Positions 1-8,874 of a DNA stretch of 64,000 bases are shown in pieces. The notes under the pieces were generated by a model that saw nothing but the letters and a program-made list of their open reading frames with translations, ran no database searches and was not told the DNA's origin. The stretch's first letter is position 1; each line of letters starts with the position of its first letter. The position numbers and the translations under genes are program-made. The DNA is from Pseudomonadota bacterium (GTDB taxonomy: Bacteria; Pseudomonadota; Alphaproteobacteria; Rhodospirillales; Casp-alpha2), in NCBI GenBank assembly GCA_027624235.1, contig JAQBYB010000001.1, forward strand, positions 1 through 64,000, in the 5' to 3' direction.

Positions 1-13
1 ACGGGCTAATTTT

Positions 14-74
14 TGGTTGCGGGGGTAGGATTCGAACCTACGACCTTCAGGTTATGAGCCTGACGAGCTGCCAG
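14..74 (-). pseudogene. 3' fragment of initiator tRNA-fMet (CAT)
   Basis: Read on the minus strand this matches the initiator tRNA from the D-loop (CTGGCAGCTCGTCAGG) through the CAT anticodon, the T-arm and the encoded CCA. The first 15 or so bases, which would form the 5' acceptor strand and the start of the D-arm, are missing and replaced by unrelated sequence, so it cannot fold as a tRNA. Such 3' pieces are the usual scar left by integrative elements that recombine at tRNA 3' ends. Confidence 0.8.
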
Positions 75-233
75 TGTTATATGGAGGTTCGTGAGCAGAG
101 GCGCAGTCGGGACAGCGTCGATCTGCTTGGAAAGAATGTTCAGTAACAACAAAAATGAGATTTTGGTGGTTGCTAATTGGTTGCTAGACGAATAATCGGA
201 ATTTTACAAATCCATTTAACCAATTGAAAAGAT

Positions 234-280
234 TGGCGCACCCGACAGGATTCGAACCTGTGACCTCTGCCTTCGGAGGG
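234..280 (-). pseudogene. 3' fragment of tRNA-Arg (CCG)
   Basis: The minus strand reads from the anticodon loop (CTCCGAA, anticodon CCG) through the 3' anticodon stem GGCAG, variable loop AGGTC, T-arm and CCA. The 5' half is absent: the bases before the loop do not pair beyond two positions with the 3' stem. Like the fMet fragment 160 bp away, it looks like an attachment-site remnant and not a functional tRNA. Confidence 0.75.
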
Positions 281-385
281 AAAGATCTGGATCAATCCCA
301 TTTTTCAAAGCCGGAACAAAGCGGGCCCGAATCACTCCGACCTTTGTGCCAAGCCTAACACAAACGCACCCCTACACGCACCCTG

Positions 386-424
386 AAAACAACAATGGCT
401 CAGAGAATTATCTCTAAGCCATTG
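386..424 (-). terminator. Rho-independent terminator of tRNA-Met
   Basis: A 14-bp stem (CAATGGCTTAGAGA pairing with its complement, one mismatch) with an ATTA-type loop lies seven bases past the tRNA CCA end on the minus strand and is followed by TTGTTTT. Position and T-run fit an intrinsic terminator for the tRNA gene. Confidence 0.7.
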
Positions 425-431
425 ATTTAAA

Positions 432-508
432 TGGTAGCGGAGGAGGGATTCGAACCCCCGACACGAGGATTATGATTCCCCTGCTCTAACCAACTGAGCT
501 ACTCCGCC
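432..508 (-). tRNA. tRNA-Met (CAT), elongator type
   Basis: A complete 77-nt cloverleaf on the minus strand starts GGCGGAGTAGCTCAG and ends CTCCGCTACCA, with CCA encoded. The acceptor GGCGGAG pairs with CTCCGCT except for one wobble, and the anticodon loop ATCATAA places CAT at 34-36. The body resembles alphaproteobacterial elongator tRNA-Met. A CAT anticodon could also be a lysidine-modified tRNA-Ile2, but the acceptor and arms fit Met better. Confidence 0.88.
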
Positions 509-672
509 TTACCCATTAACCATCATCCGCCTGCACTGAGGTGGGATCAAGGAACAGGGATATAGGTTGATTGGCCAAGGGGTGTCAAGATGAAGACTGC
601 AAGCCTCCGGGGGATTTTCTATCCGGCCCGGAAACCTGCAGAAGCCCCACCATCAAAGCGGGAATGGGGAGA

Positions 673-702
673 CCGCCGGATGGGTTTTGGCCCACCCGGC
701 GG
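673..702. other. Strong stem-loop in the 509-815 gap
   Basis: A 12-bp stem (CCGCCGGATGGG with CCCACCCGGCGG, one G-T type mismatch) closes a six-base loop. It lies downstream of the lipoprotein gene on the minus strand, but no T-run follows on either strand, so it may stabilise the mRNA end and is not a classical terminator. I see no convincing gene in the rest of the 307-base gap between the tRNA and the lipoprotein gene. Confidence 0.4.
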
Positions 703-815
703 CTGGCTCGTTCGGCGCTTCCCTGGGAGAGACAGGGGGGGGAGTGAGAAGCGCTTCCCGAACCCATTTGCCGGCGGCACGGGAGTCCCGCCGACAAAGG
801 GGGTAACTCACCTAT

Positions 816-1379
816 TTAAAATACGTCGACCTCGATCACCGGCGGTTTCGGCTGCGCGGCCGGCGTCGGCTGCACGGTTGTCTGCGCGGGCTGGGGCGCG
901 GGCTGGGGCGCGGGCCTCGGCGCGGGCCTGGCTTTAATGACAGTGTTCGGACCGATTCCCATATAGCTGAGCAACGCCTGGGTGCCCTTGGGGTTGGTGC
1001 TCAGGCGCGCGACTTCCTGCTTGTCGGCCTCGGCCTTGTTGAGCACCGGGTCCAGCCACGGCAGGTTGGTGAGTTGTCCGTTCGCCGCCGGGCGCGGGAT
1101 CGGTTCGGCGTCCTTGACCCAATAGTTGACCATTTTCGGCGGCGCATGCGGGGCGGCTCCCGGCGGCTCCGGCTTGTCATAGCGGCTGGGATCGGGGCCG
1201 AAATAGTTAACCAGGCGCATTTCATCCCGGTGGAAGGGCTTATTGTAACACGCCACATTGCCGATGGATTTGTAGCAATAGGTCGGTTCCATGTCGTATA
1301 CGGCCTTCTCATACTCCGAAACATAGCCGCAGGCACCGAGAACCGAGACCAATCCAAATGTCGCTAAAATTCGTAACAT
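816..1379 (-). CDS. Small lipoprotein, Pro/Ala-rich C-terminus
   Basis: The 187-residue product begins with a lipoprotein signal whose lipobox LGAC puts the lipidated Cys at residue 17, so it should be anchored in a membrane facing the periplasm. The mature part has a Cys/Tyr-rich stretch near residues 30-50 and a middle region containing NYFGPDPSRYDKPEPP; the last 40 residues are a low-complexity Pro-Ala-Gln tail with PAPRPAPQPAP-type repeats, a common periplasm-spanning linker composition. I recognise no named family. The tail ends VIEVDVF, which looks like a defined terminus. It is a single gene, not overlapping its neighbours. Confidence 0.75.
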   Translation of the reverse strand: MLRILATFGLVSVLGACGYVSEYEKAVYDMEPTYCYKSIGNVACYNKPFHRDEMRLVNYFGPDPSRYDKPEPPGAAPHAPPKMVNYWVKDAEPIPRPAANGQLTNLPWLDPVLNKAEADKQEVARLSTNPKGTQALLSYMGIGPNTVIKARPAPRPAPQPAPQPAQTTVQPTPAAQPKPPVIEVDVF

Positions 1380-1510
1380 TGTTTATCTCCCGTCGACGAC
1401 GCCCATGGAAAGACGCCGCTGATGACGGAGATAAATGCATAAACGATGCCAAATTCTGCCCGCTATGGAACCCTTAACAAGACCTTAATGATTCCAAGGG
1501 CTTGGAAAGG

Positions 1511-2524
1511 TTAATCGGTTTTGCGGGTGTCGATAACAATGCGCCCGCGGACCTGACCCTGGAGGATTTTACCGGCCAAATCGACGACATCGGCAAGAGA
1601 TGCCGAGTTTGTCACGGCGGCCAGCTTGTCCAGGGGCAGCTCTTGGGCAAGCCGGCCCCAGGCGACCAGACGGCGGCCCTTGGGGCAGGTGTTGGAATCG
1701 ATGCCCAACAGGTTAACGCCGCGCAGCAGGAACGGCATCACCGTGGTCTCCAGCTTGAACCCGGACGCCAGCCCGACGGCGGCGCAACTGGCATGGGTTT
1801 TCAGCGACGCCAACGCCGAATGCAGGGTCGCGCCACCGACGCTGTCGATGATGCCCGACCAGCGTTCCGACGCCAGCGGGCCTTTCGGCGGCACGCACAG
1901 CTCGTCGCGGCCGATGATGGCCGTCGCCCCCAGGCCTTTCAGATAGTTGTGGGTTTCGGCGCGCCCCGTTGACGCCGCCACCCGATAGCCCAGATTGGCG
2001 AGGATGGAAACGGCGATACTGCCGACACCGCCGGCAGCGCCGGTGACCAGAACCTCGCCGTCGTTTTCAGGAGTCAGGCCGTGGTCTTCCAACGCCATCA
2101 CCGCCAGCATCGCGGTGTAACCCGCCGTGCCGATGGCCATGCATTGTTCGGTGTTCAAGCCGTCCGGCACCGGCACCAGCCAGCCTGACTTGACCCTGGC
2201 GCGGGTCGAAAGGCCGCCCCAGTGAATTTCACCGACGCGCCAGCCGTTCAGCAGCACCTTGTCGCCGGGCTTGTAATCCGGCGATTGCGAAGCCTCAACG
2301 GTGCCGGCGAAATCGATGCCGGGCACATGCGGGTAATCGCGCACCAGCCGCCCGATGCCCTGGACGACCATGCCGTCCTTGTAATTCAGGGTCGAATATT
2401 CGACGCCGACGGTGACGTCGCCTTCGGGCAGGCGATCATTGGGCAACGTCTGAATACTGGCCGAAACGTTGCGCGCCTCATCTTGTTCGAGGACGATGGC
2501 GGTGAATTGGTTGGCGTCGGTCAT
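1511..2524 (-). CDS. acuI: Acrylyl-CoA reductase-like quinone oxidoreductase (YhdH/AcuI family)
   Basis: This 337-residue zinc-free medium-chain dehydrogenase has an N-terminal GroES-like domain with the family signature STLNYKDGMVVQG (residues 44-56) and PHVPGIDFAGTV, and a nucleotide-binding motif VTGAAGGVGS at 160-169. YhdH/AcuI enzymes reduce acrylyl-CoA to propionyl-CoA with NADPH and detoxify acrylate, for example from DMSP breakdown; I infer the same here from the family. It stands 24 bp downstream of pyrC on the same strand and may be co-transcribed, although the functions are unrelated. The length is normal for the family (about 325-340). Confidence 0.85.
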   Translation of the reverse strand: MTDANQFTAIVLEQDEARNVSASIQTLPNDRLPEGDVTVGVEYSTLNYKDGMVVQGIGRLVRDYPHVPGIDFAGTVEASQSPDYKPGDKVLLNGWRVGEIHWGGLSTRARVKSGWLVPVPDGLNTEQCMAIGTAGYTAMLAVMALEDHGLTPENDGEVLVTGAAGGVGSIAVSILANLGYRVAASTGRAETHNYLKGLGATAIIGRDELCVPPKGPLASERWSGIIDSVGGATLHSALASLKTHASCAAVGLASGFKLETTVMPFLLRGVNLLGIDSNTCPKGRRLVAWGRLAQELPLDKLAAVTNSASLADVVDLAGKILQGQVRGRIVIDTRKTD

Positions 2525-2548
2525 GGCTTATTCTTTCACTCTCTCAAT

Positions 2549-3595
2549 TCAATCAACGAGGGCCCAGGTCAGCGGCTGTCCGGCCAGGAACGGCTTCACG
2601 GCCACCCCACCCTCAACGGAAACGTCGCCGGGGACGCTGCCGCCGGTCTTTTTCAAGGTGATCGTTTCGTCGTTGGCGGCAAGCCCGTAAAACATCGGCC
2701 CATTCAGCGAGGCGAAGGCCTCGAATTGATCCAGCGCGCCTTCCTCATCGAAGACCTGGGCGTAGTGTTCCACTGCCGAGGGCGCCGAAAAAATACCGGC
2801 GCAGCCGCAGGCGGCCTCTTTTGCGGAAAGCGCGTGCGGCGCGGAATCGGTGCCGAGGAAGAACTTGGCCACGCCCGAGACCACGGCTTTCCGCAACGCC
2901 AGGCGGTGGGGCTCTCGTTTTGCCACCGGCAGGCAATACATATGGGGATTGAGGCCGCCCTCAAACAGGGCGTTCCGGTTAATCATCAAATGATGGGCGG
3001 TCACGGTGGCGGCCAGGGTATCGCCCGCGGCCAAGACAAAATCGACGGCGTCCGACGTGGTGATGTGTTCGAACACCACCTTGAGGCCGGGGAAGCGTTC
3101 CAGCAGCGGCGCCAGGGTGCGATCAATGAACACCGCCTCGCGATGGAAAATATCGACGTCCGGGTCCGTGGTTTCGCCATGCACCAACAGCGGAATACCG
3201 GCCTCTTGTATTCGCTCCAGCACGCCCAGCACATTGTCCATATCGGTAACGCCGTTGGCCGAATTGGTGGTCGCGCCGGCGGGATACAACTTTACCGCCG
3301 TGAAAATTCCCGCGGCATGGCCGTCAACAATCTCATCGGCGTCCGCGTCGTCGGTCAGATAGCATGTCATCAGCGGCGTGAACGACGCGCCGGGCGGCAA
3401 GGCGTCGGCAATGCGTTGGCGGTAGGCTTCGGCGGCGGCGGCGGTGGTCACCGGCGGGGCCAGATTGGGCATGACGATGGCGCGCGCGAATTGGCGGGCG
3501 GTGAACGGCAAAACCGCCCTCAACATATCGCCGTCGCGAAGGTGCAGGTGCCAGTCGTCAGGACGGCGGATGGTAATGCCGGTGGTTTCAGCCAT
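2549..3595 (-). CDS. pyrC: Dihydroorotase, class II
   Basis: PyrC cyclises carbamoyl-aspartate to dihydroorotate in pyrimidine synthesis. The chosen ATG gives 348 residues, the same length as E. coli PyrC; an upstream in-frame extension of 27 residues has no family similarity and was left out. Metal ligands are seen as DWHLHLRDG (His16, His18), the carboxylated lysine as AVKLYPAG (Lys102), and the C-terminal metal-binding part as GTDSAPH. The gene is followed closely by the acuI-like gene. The reaction and two-zinc centre are known for the family and all key residues are present. Confidence 0.93.
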   Translation of the reverse strand: MAETTGITIRRPDDWHLHLRDGDMLRAVLPFTARQFARAIVMPNLAPPVTTAAAAEAYRQRIADALPPGASFTPLMTCYLTDDADADEIVDGHAAGIFTAVKLYPAGATTNSANGVTDMDNVLGVLERIQEAGIPLLVHGETTDPDVDIFHREAVFIDRTLAPLLERFPGLKVVFEHITTSDAVDFVLAAGDTLAATVTAHHLMINRNALFEGGLNPHMYCLPVAKREPHRLALRKAVVSGVAKFFLGTDSAPHALSAKEAACGCAGIFSAPSAVEHYAQVFDEEGALDQFEAFASLNGPMFYGLAANDETITLKKTGGSVPGDVSVEGGVAVKPFLAGQPLTWALVD

Positions 3596-3879
3596 ATCGG
3601 GGCAAACGTCACACGAAAGGGGCCTTAAGAAAAGACCCCGGCGCGATGCCGGTGGTTTTGACGCCGCCGCCTTCATCGAACGTTAACCATGCTGGTTTAG
3701 GCTGTGCAAACCTTAAAATCGGCTAATAGGCTTGATTTAAAGGGTTTTCGGCTTTCGAGATGGCGAAAACCGACCCCAGAGACGAAAGAAAGAGGGCGCT
3801 AAATACGGAACCAATAACCGTAACAATATTTAAAAAGTGTCCCCCGTTGGACTGTTGAAGTAACAGAAAGGGTCACCTC

Positions 3880-4197
3880 ATGAGACGCATTTATACGGTC
3901 ATTGTAAGCACGCTGATTCTGACAATCGGTTTAGCCCTCTTCGCCCCGGCGGCCTTGGCGCAGGCGGTTTGCGGATCCCACCAAAGCATTTCCGAAAACC
4001 TGGAGAAATCCTTTACCGAGTCGCCCATTTCCATGGGCCTCACCGTTGGCGGGGGCGTTGTCGAGGTTTTCGCCTCGAGCCAAGGAACCTGGACCATGGT
4101 AATCACTCAGCCGGACGGCACCAGTTGCCTGATCGCCGCCGGCCAGGATTGGGAAAACCTGCCGAAAAAGGAAATTCTCACCGGCGCCAGAATCTAG
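3880..4197 (+). CDS. Small secreted protein of unknown function
   Basis: The 105-residue product has a clear Sec signal peptide (about residues 1-29, ending APAALAQA) and a mature domain of about 76 residues with two cysteines. Near its C-terminus is the pattern WTMVITQPDGTSCLIAAGQDW, which I recall from uncharacterised short periplasmic proteins of Rhodospirillales; this is recollection, not a search. A good Shine-Dalgarno (AAAGGG) stands seven bases before the ATG. It is transcribed towards the glycan cluster and ends 23 bp from the asnB stop codon, convergently. Confidence 0.75.
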   Translation: MRRIYTVIVSTLILTIGLALFAPAALAQAVCGSHQSISENLEKSFTESPISMGLTVGGGVVEVFASSQGTWTMVITQPDGTSCLIAAGQDWENLPKKEILTGARI

Positions 4198-4220
4198 ATT
4201 CGGAGCCAAAGGCCCGGACC

Positions 4221-6008
4221 TTACCCGCCGAACACGTCAAAGATGCCGCCTTCGGGGGCAATGCCCTGGATATGGCGGCGGTGCCAGAGCGCGTAAAACA
4301 ACAGCACCCAGGCCGCCTGCCCGATTTTTTGCCCATTCCTGTTGGCGCAAGCCGCAAAAAGGCTTTCGACGTCGCCGGGATTGCAGATTTCCTCGATTGC
4401 AGATTGCTTCGCCAGCAACGCGCCGAGCCTTTTGCCTTCCCGGCCAATCCACTCGCCAACCGGCACCGTGAAGCCTTTTTTCCTGGCGAACGGACGCGCC
4501 GCCGGCAGCGCCATTTGCAGCCATTGGCGCAGCAACCATTTACCCATGCCTCGGCGCACCTTCAAATGATCCGGCAGACTAAAGGCGAAGCTCGCCAGTT
4601 TGACATCCAGCAATGGCACCCGGCCTTCGACCCCATGCGCCATCAGGCAGCGGTCGAGTTTGGTCAGTAAATCGTTGGGCAGCCAATCGGCGCAATCAAC
4701 GGCTTGCGCCGATTGCAGCTTGGTCCGGCCCGGCGTTTTGGCGGCCGCTTCCGCCCTGGCGAAGCCGTCTCGCCATGCCACCGGGTGATCTCGCAACACG
4801 CCAAGGCCGTCGAATACGCCATTGGTGCGCATCGGCCGGCCACCGAAAAACTTAAGCCGCCGCACCCTGCGATAGCGGCCATAGCCGCCGAACATCTCGT
4901 CGCCGCCTTCGCCGCTCAACACCACCTTGAGCCCGGCCAGCCTGGCCGCCTGTGCCAGCTTATAGGTCGGCAGCACCGCGTAATCCGCGGCCGGGTCGTC
5001 CATGGCCGCCGCGATCTCCGGCAACAGCGACCAAAAATCGGACTCGGAAAAATCGACTTCGGTATGATCGGCGCCGACGGCGGCGGCGACGGCATGGGCA
5101 TGGTCACGTTCATCGGCGACGCCGGTGCCGGAAAATCCCGCCGTGAATGTCCGCACCGGGCGTTCATTCAGCCGCGCCATCATCGCCAGCAGCACCGACG
5201 AATCGATGCCGCCGGACAAAAACATGCCGTACGGCACGTCGGCGCGCTGATGGATGCCGACGCTGTCATTCAACAAGTCATCCAAACGCCTGAGCGCCAT
5301 CGCCTTGGGGATATCGGCGGGACCACCATCGGGCAGCGCCTGCATGACCAGACGGTCGCTTATCCGACCCTGGCGCACTTGCAGGGTCTCGCCGGGCAAC
5401 AGCCGTTTAATGCCTGCGAAAACCGTGTCCGCGCCGGTGGTGAATTGCAGCTGCAACAGCTCGTCTCGGGGGCCGGGGTTGAGCGCCGGTTTTACCAAGC
5501 CGGCCTGGTGCAGCGCCTGGGGTTCCGAGGCAAAGGCAAAGCCGTCTTCGGTTTCGGCGTAATACAGCGGTTTGATGCCGAACGGATCGCGCGCCAGCAC
5601 CAGGCAGTCTTCAACCGGGTCGTGGATGGCGATGGCATACATGCCGCGCAGGTGGCGGGCAAAGCCGAGCCCGTGGCGGAGATACAAATGCAACGGCGGT
5701 TCGCAATCGGACTTGGTTTGGAAATTGACCCGACCCATATCGAGGCGCAGTTCCACATAATTGTAGATTTCGCCGTTGGCGACCAGGGCCGCGGTTTCCT
5801 TGCCCTTTCCGATCGGGACAATGAAGGGCTGATCGCCGGTTTCCAGATCAATGATGGCGAGGCGCGTCTGCACCAGGCCGACACCGCCGGAAACAACGAT
5901 CCCGTCACCATCCGGGCCCCGGTGCGCCAGGGCATCGGTCAGCGAATGCAGCGCTTTCGCGTTGGGGGCATCCCCTGAAACAGTCATGATGCCGGCGATC
6001 CCGCACAT
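4221..6008 (-). CDS. asnB: Asparagine synthase (glutamine-hydrolysing)-type amidotransferase
   Basis: Class II glutamine amidotransferase fused to an ATP-pyrophosphatase synthase domain, 595 residues. The N-terminal nucleophile Cys2 (MCGIAG) and the PP-loop LSGGIDSSV at 264-272 are intact. AsnB makes asparagine from aspartate, but homologues in polysaccharide clusters often amidate sugar carboxylates. Its position as the last gene of a glycosyltransferase operon, sharing one base with the stop of the preceding gene (TGATG), argues for a glycan role; this is inference. The product can be cytoplasmic only, as there is no signal or membrane segment. Confidence 0.85.
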   Translation of the reverse strand: MCGIAGIMTVSGDAPNAKALHSLTDALAHRGPDGDGIVVSGGVGLVQTRLAIIDLETGDQPFIVPIGKGKETAALVANGEIYNYVELRLDMGRVNFQTKSDCEPPLHLYLRHGLGFARHLRGMYAIAIHDPVEDCLVLARDPFGIKPLYYAETEDGFAFASEPQALHQAGLVKPALNPGPRDELLQLQFTTGADTVFAGIKRLLPGETLQVRQGRISDRLVMQALPDGGPADIPKAMALRRLDDLLNDSVGIHQRADVPYGMFLSGGIDSSVLLAMMARLNERPVRTFTAGFSGTGVADERDHAHAVAAAVGADHTEVDFSESDFWSLLPEIAAAMDDPAADYAVLPTYKLAQAARLAGLKVVLSGEGGDEMFGGYGRYRRVRRLKFFGGRPMRTNGVFDGLGVLRDHPVAWRDGFARAEAAAKTPGRTKLQSAQAVDCADWLPNDLLTKLDRCLMAHGVEGRVPLLDVKLASFAFSLPDHLKVRRGMGKWLLRQWLQMALPAARPFARKKGFTVPVGEWIGREGKRLGALLAKQSAIEEICNPGDVESLFAACANRNGQKIGQAAWVLLFYALWHRRHIQGIAPEGGIFDVFGG

Positions 6009-7060
6009 CAGGGCGTCTCCTCATCTGGTGTTTGGTCCGTTTTCAGCAGGGATTCAAAAAAATCCAGATATTGGTTGATGACGATCTTTTCGGTGAAGTT
6101 CTTTTTGTAGGCTTGATGGCCCTGGCGGGCGATCCGTTGGCGGAGCTTGTCATCTTCAAAAAGGCTACGCAGCGCCTTACCCATGGTCGGCGCGTCGTCC
6201 ACCGGCACCAAGATTCCCGTTTCGCGGTTCTCAATCAGGGTGCCGGGACCGTAGCTGTCCGCCGCAATCACCGGCACGCCCTGGGCCCAGGCCTCAAGCA
6301 CGACATTGCCCAAGGGCTCATGGCGCGACGGACACACAAAAATGTCGGCGGCGGCCAGCAGCGCCGCCGTATCCTCACGCCAACCGAGAAACCGGGTCCG
6401 TGGCCTGACCCCAACGGCCTCCGCCAATTTCTCCAACTCTCCGCGCAACGGACCTTCACCGGCGATCCACAGATAGGCGTCGGGGATCCGGGCCATTGCC
6501 TCCAACAACACATCAAACGCCTTGTTTTCGTGCAACCGGCCGAGGGCGACCACCAGCGGCGCCCCTTCGGGGGTATAGAGTTCCCGGCGTGAGGCCGGCT
6601 CGGCCTTGTGGCTGGGAACAAAATTGGGCAGGTAATGGGCGCGGCCCGAAGGCCATCCATCGCCGATCAGGTAATCGCGAATATCTTCGGTGTTGCCGAT
6701 CAAATGATCGCAGCCTTGATAATACTTAAGGTCGTAATACCCCCCTAGCCGCCCGACATGGACAAAATCCCCTTTTGGGCACTGAGACGTGGCGCGGTTC
6801 ATCCAGGTCAGCACGACATCCGGGCGATAGGCCCGAATTTCCCGTTTCAGGGCGGCTTTGGTTTTAAAATCCAACATCCCGCCGAACGGCAATTCCACCG
6901 GCACGATGCCTTCGTCCCGAAGCACTTTCGCCCTGGCAGGGTGATTGCGGATGACGACGCGCTGATTGAGCCCGGCCCGATTGAGCGCCAGGACAAGGCG
7001 GATGAAAAACGCCTCGGCGCCACCGAATTCCGCCCCCGCCATCGCCTGAAGAACACGCAT
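6008..7060 (-). CDS. Glycosyltransferase, GT4-like (GT-B fold)
   Basis: The 350-residue protein starts MRVLQAMAGAEFGGAE, with the N-terminal Gly-rich GGAE typical of GT4 enzymes, and has the C-terminal donor-binding stretch CPSRHEPLGNVVLEAWAQG around residues 255-275, with the EX7E arrangement. It should transfer a nucleotide-activated sugar to a surface glycan on the cytoplasmic side of the inner membrane. The ATG at 7060 was chosen because it lies two bases after the stop of the upstream gene; a longer in-frame version would overlap that gene. The sugar and acceptor cannot be told. Confidence 0.85.
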   Translation of the reverse strand: MRVLQAMAGAEFGGAEAFFIRLVLALNRAGLNQRVVIRNHPARAKVLRDEGIVPVELPFGGMLDFKTKAALKREIRAYRPDVVLTWMNRATSQCPKGDFVHVGRLGGYYDLKYYQGCDHLIGNTEDIRDYLIGDGWPSGRAHYLPNFVPSHKAEPASRRELYTPEGAPLVVALGRLHENKAFDVLLEAMARIPDAYLWIAGEGPLRGELEKLAEAVGVRPRTRFLGWREDTAALLAAADIFVCPSRHEPLGNVVLEAWAQGVPVIAADSYGPGTLIENRETGILVPVDDAPTMGKALRSLFEDDKLRQRIARQGHQAYKKNFTEKIVINQYLDFFESLLKTDQTPDEETP

Positions 7061-7062
7061 GG

Positions 7063-8100
7063 TCAGGGGATCAGTCTTTCGAAGGCGGCGGCGGCTTGCG
7101 GCCAGCGCCAATTACGCTGCGTGTCCAACGACGCCAAATGCTGCGCCCGCCAAAGACCATTGTCGCTCAGCAACCGAACGGCGTTTTCGGCGAAGGCGGC
7201 GTCATCTGCGGCGACGAAGCCGGTCTCGCCGTCAATCACGCGTTCGGATACGGAGCCAAGATTCTCGACCACGGCGGGAACTCCCATAGCCTGGGCCTCG
7301 CCGACGGCCAGACAGAAGGTTTCATTGAGGTCGCCACGGTAAAGCATCACTCTGGCGGCGCGCAACTCCTCGATCAGGGCGGCCTTGGGCACCGGCCCCC
7401 GAAGCAGGACGCCGTCGCCCGTCATCCCGCGGGCACGCGTCAACACACGGTCCATGGCTTCGGCCTTCGCCTCGCCGACGCTGCCGTAGGTGGCGGCGCC
7501 GGCGAACACGTGCAGTTCGGCGCCGGGGACCTGGGGCCGGATGCGGTCCGCCCAAATATCCAGCAGCCAATCCAGGGACCGCAGCGGGTTCGACGTAAAA
7601 ACGGCGCGCGAGGGTGGCGGAGCGATCAATGGTTCGGCCCCGCAGAAGGCCTCGGGCAGCCCATAGGGAATGACCACCCGCTCGCCCGCGGGCGCCCAAC
7701 CGGGATAGGTGGTCGCATGATAATCACCGATAAAGATGATCGCTGGTTTGAGCCGCCACAGTTTTGTCAGATAGCGCCATTTCAGCAAATACCCCGCCGG
7801 GTTGTGGGTCCAGAACACGGTGCGCCGGGCCGCAGGCATCCGCCCCAATAGCTTGTCGCCCCGGTTGGCGATATACAGATCAGTGTTTTCGGGCCAGTCG
7901 TTATCGTCGATGCGCCGCCACGACACGTCTTTATGCACCAACGCGGCCTTGCACTTGTTCAGCACGATAGCCTCATGGCCGCGCGCCGCCAGTTCCTCCA
8001 TCAACGCCACTACCGAGGATTCGACACCGCCGAGCGGCCTTTCTTCAGGCGTGCGGCCATCGAATTCGATGCCGTCATCGGCAAGGACAATGCGCGCCAT
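7063..8100 (-). CDS. Glycosyltransferase, GT4-like (GT-B fold)
   Basis: A 345-residue protein with an N-terminal acceptor-binding half beginning MARIVLADDGIEFDGRTP and containing RPLGGVESSVVALMEEL, and a C-terminal half with LNETFCLAVGEAQAMGVPAV, the GT4/GT1-type donor site including the family EX7E-like spacing. It is the fourth of six genes in the minus-strand glycan cluster: it starts one base from the stop of the GT2 gene at 8101 and ends two bases before the next GT start. Substrates unknown. It is only distantly similar to the neighbouring GT4 enzyme. Confidence 0.82.
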   Translation of the reverse strand: MARIVLADDGIEFDGRTPEERPLGGVESSVVALMEELAARGHEAIVLNKCKAALVHKDVSWRRIDDNDWPENTDLYIANRGDKLLGRMPAARRTVFWTHNPAGYLLKWRYLTKLWRLKPAIIFIGDYHATTYPGWAPAGERVVIPYGLPEAFCGAEPLIAPPPSRAVFTSNPLRSLDWLLDIWADRIRPQVPGAELHVFAGAATYGSVGEAKAEAMDRVLTRARGMTGDGVLLRGPVPKAALIEELRAARVMLYRGDLNETFCLAVGEAQAMGVPAVVENLGSVSERVIDGETGFVAADDAAFAENAVRLLSDNGLWRAQHLASLDTQRNWRWPQAAAAFERLIP

Positions 8101-8874
8101 TCAATCCTCGTCTTCCAACTTTGCCTTCAAGTAGGACAGCATCGGATACAGCCCGGCGAACAACGCGATCAGAAACCCGTAGCCGCCTTCGCGGTAGCCC
8201 TTGCGGAAAAAATAGCACTTGAGGAAGCGAGAAAAGATGCGGCGCACGTTGCCGGCCATGGTGCCGATATCGCCGGACTGACGCAGATCCTTGGCCCGCG
8301 CCGTCGAATAGCTGTCGAGCCTGCGGATCATGTCGGAAATGTTGCGATCGACCAGATGGCGGATGCGGTTTTGCAGTTGCGGCCCTTTCTTTGCCCCCTC
8401 GGCCCAGGTCAGGGGCGGGTGAACGCGATTTTTACCCCAGACCTTGACGCCCTTTTTGAACAAGCCCGGATAGGCGGCCTTGCCGTAGGACGCCCCCCAG
8501 CCCCAACGCACCAGCTTGCCGCCGATGTGGTTATCGACCAGGATTTCGTGCCAGTCGAAGGGCGTCTTGGCAATGACGTCGCGGATTTCCGCACCGAGCG
8601 CGTCCGATACCCTTTCATCGGCGTCGATCTCAAGAATCCATTGCCCCCGGCAGGCGTCGATTCCGGCGTTGCGGCGGTCGCCTTCGACCTCCCAGGCGCC
8701 GTCGATGACGCGATCGGTGAAGGTGCGCGCGATATCGCCGGAGCCGTCGCTGCATTTGTCCAACAGCACGACGATTTCATCGGCGAAGCCGAGCCCCTGC
8801 AAACACTCGGCCAGTTGCGCCTCTTCATTGCGCACCGAGATCACCGCCGAAAGCTGGATAGCATCGTTGCTCAT
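8101..8874 (-). CDS. Glycosyltransferase family 2, copy B (KdtX/WaaE-like)
   Basis: A 257-residue GT-A enzyme: SAVISVRNEEAQLAECL near the start, EIVVLLDKCSDGS as the nucleotide-sugar strand, and EIDADERVS as the DXD-like metal site about residue 100. This arrangement resembles KdtX/WaaE enzymes that add sugars to the inner core of lipopolysaccharide. The ATG at 8874 overlaps the stop of the upstream GT2 gene (ATGA); the 40-residue upstream extension runs through that gene and was rejected. It is a paralogue of the preceding gene, sharing the RKGYREGG(Y/H)GF tail. A C-terminal hydrophobic stretch may contact the membrane. Confidence 0.87.
   Translation of the reverse strand: MSNDAIQLSAVISVRNEEAQLAECLQGLGFADEIVVLLDKCSDGSGDIARTFTDRVIDGAWEVEGDRRNAGIDACRGQWILEIDADERVSDALGAEIRDVIAKTPFDWHEILVDNHIGGKLVRWGWGASYGKAAYPGLFKKGVKVWGKNRVHPPLTWAEGAKKGPQLQNRIRHLVDRNISDMIRRLDSYSTARAKDLRQSGDIGTMAGNVRRIFSRFLKCYFFRKGYREGGYGFLIALFAGLYPMLSYLKAKLEDED

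Noticed and set aside
585-937. Overlapping short frames on both strands in the tRNA-lipoprotein gap
   Set aside because: They lack family features, overlap the hairpin and the lipoprotein tail, and have no convincing ribosome site.
2222-3628. A 468-codon open frame on the plus strand opposite pyrC and acuI
   Set aside because: It is antisense to two well-supported enzymes and has no recognisable domain; long antisense frames are expected in GC-rich DNA.
4704-5978. A 424-codon open frame on the plus strand opposite asnB
   Set aside because: It lies wholly within the antisense of a gene with intact catalytic motifs and its composition (Gln/Arg/His-rich) is that of a shadow frame.
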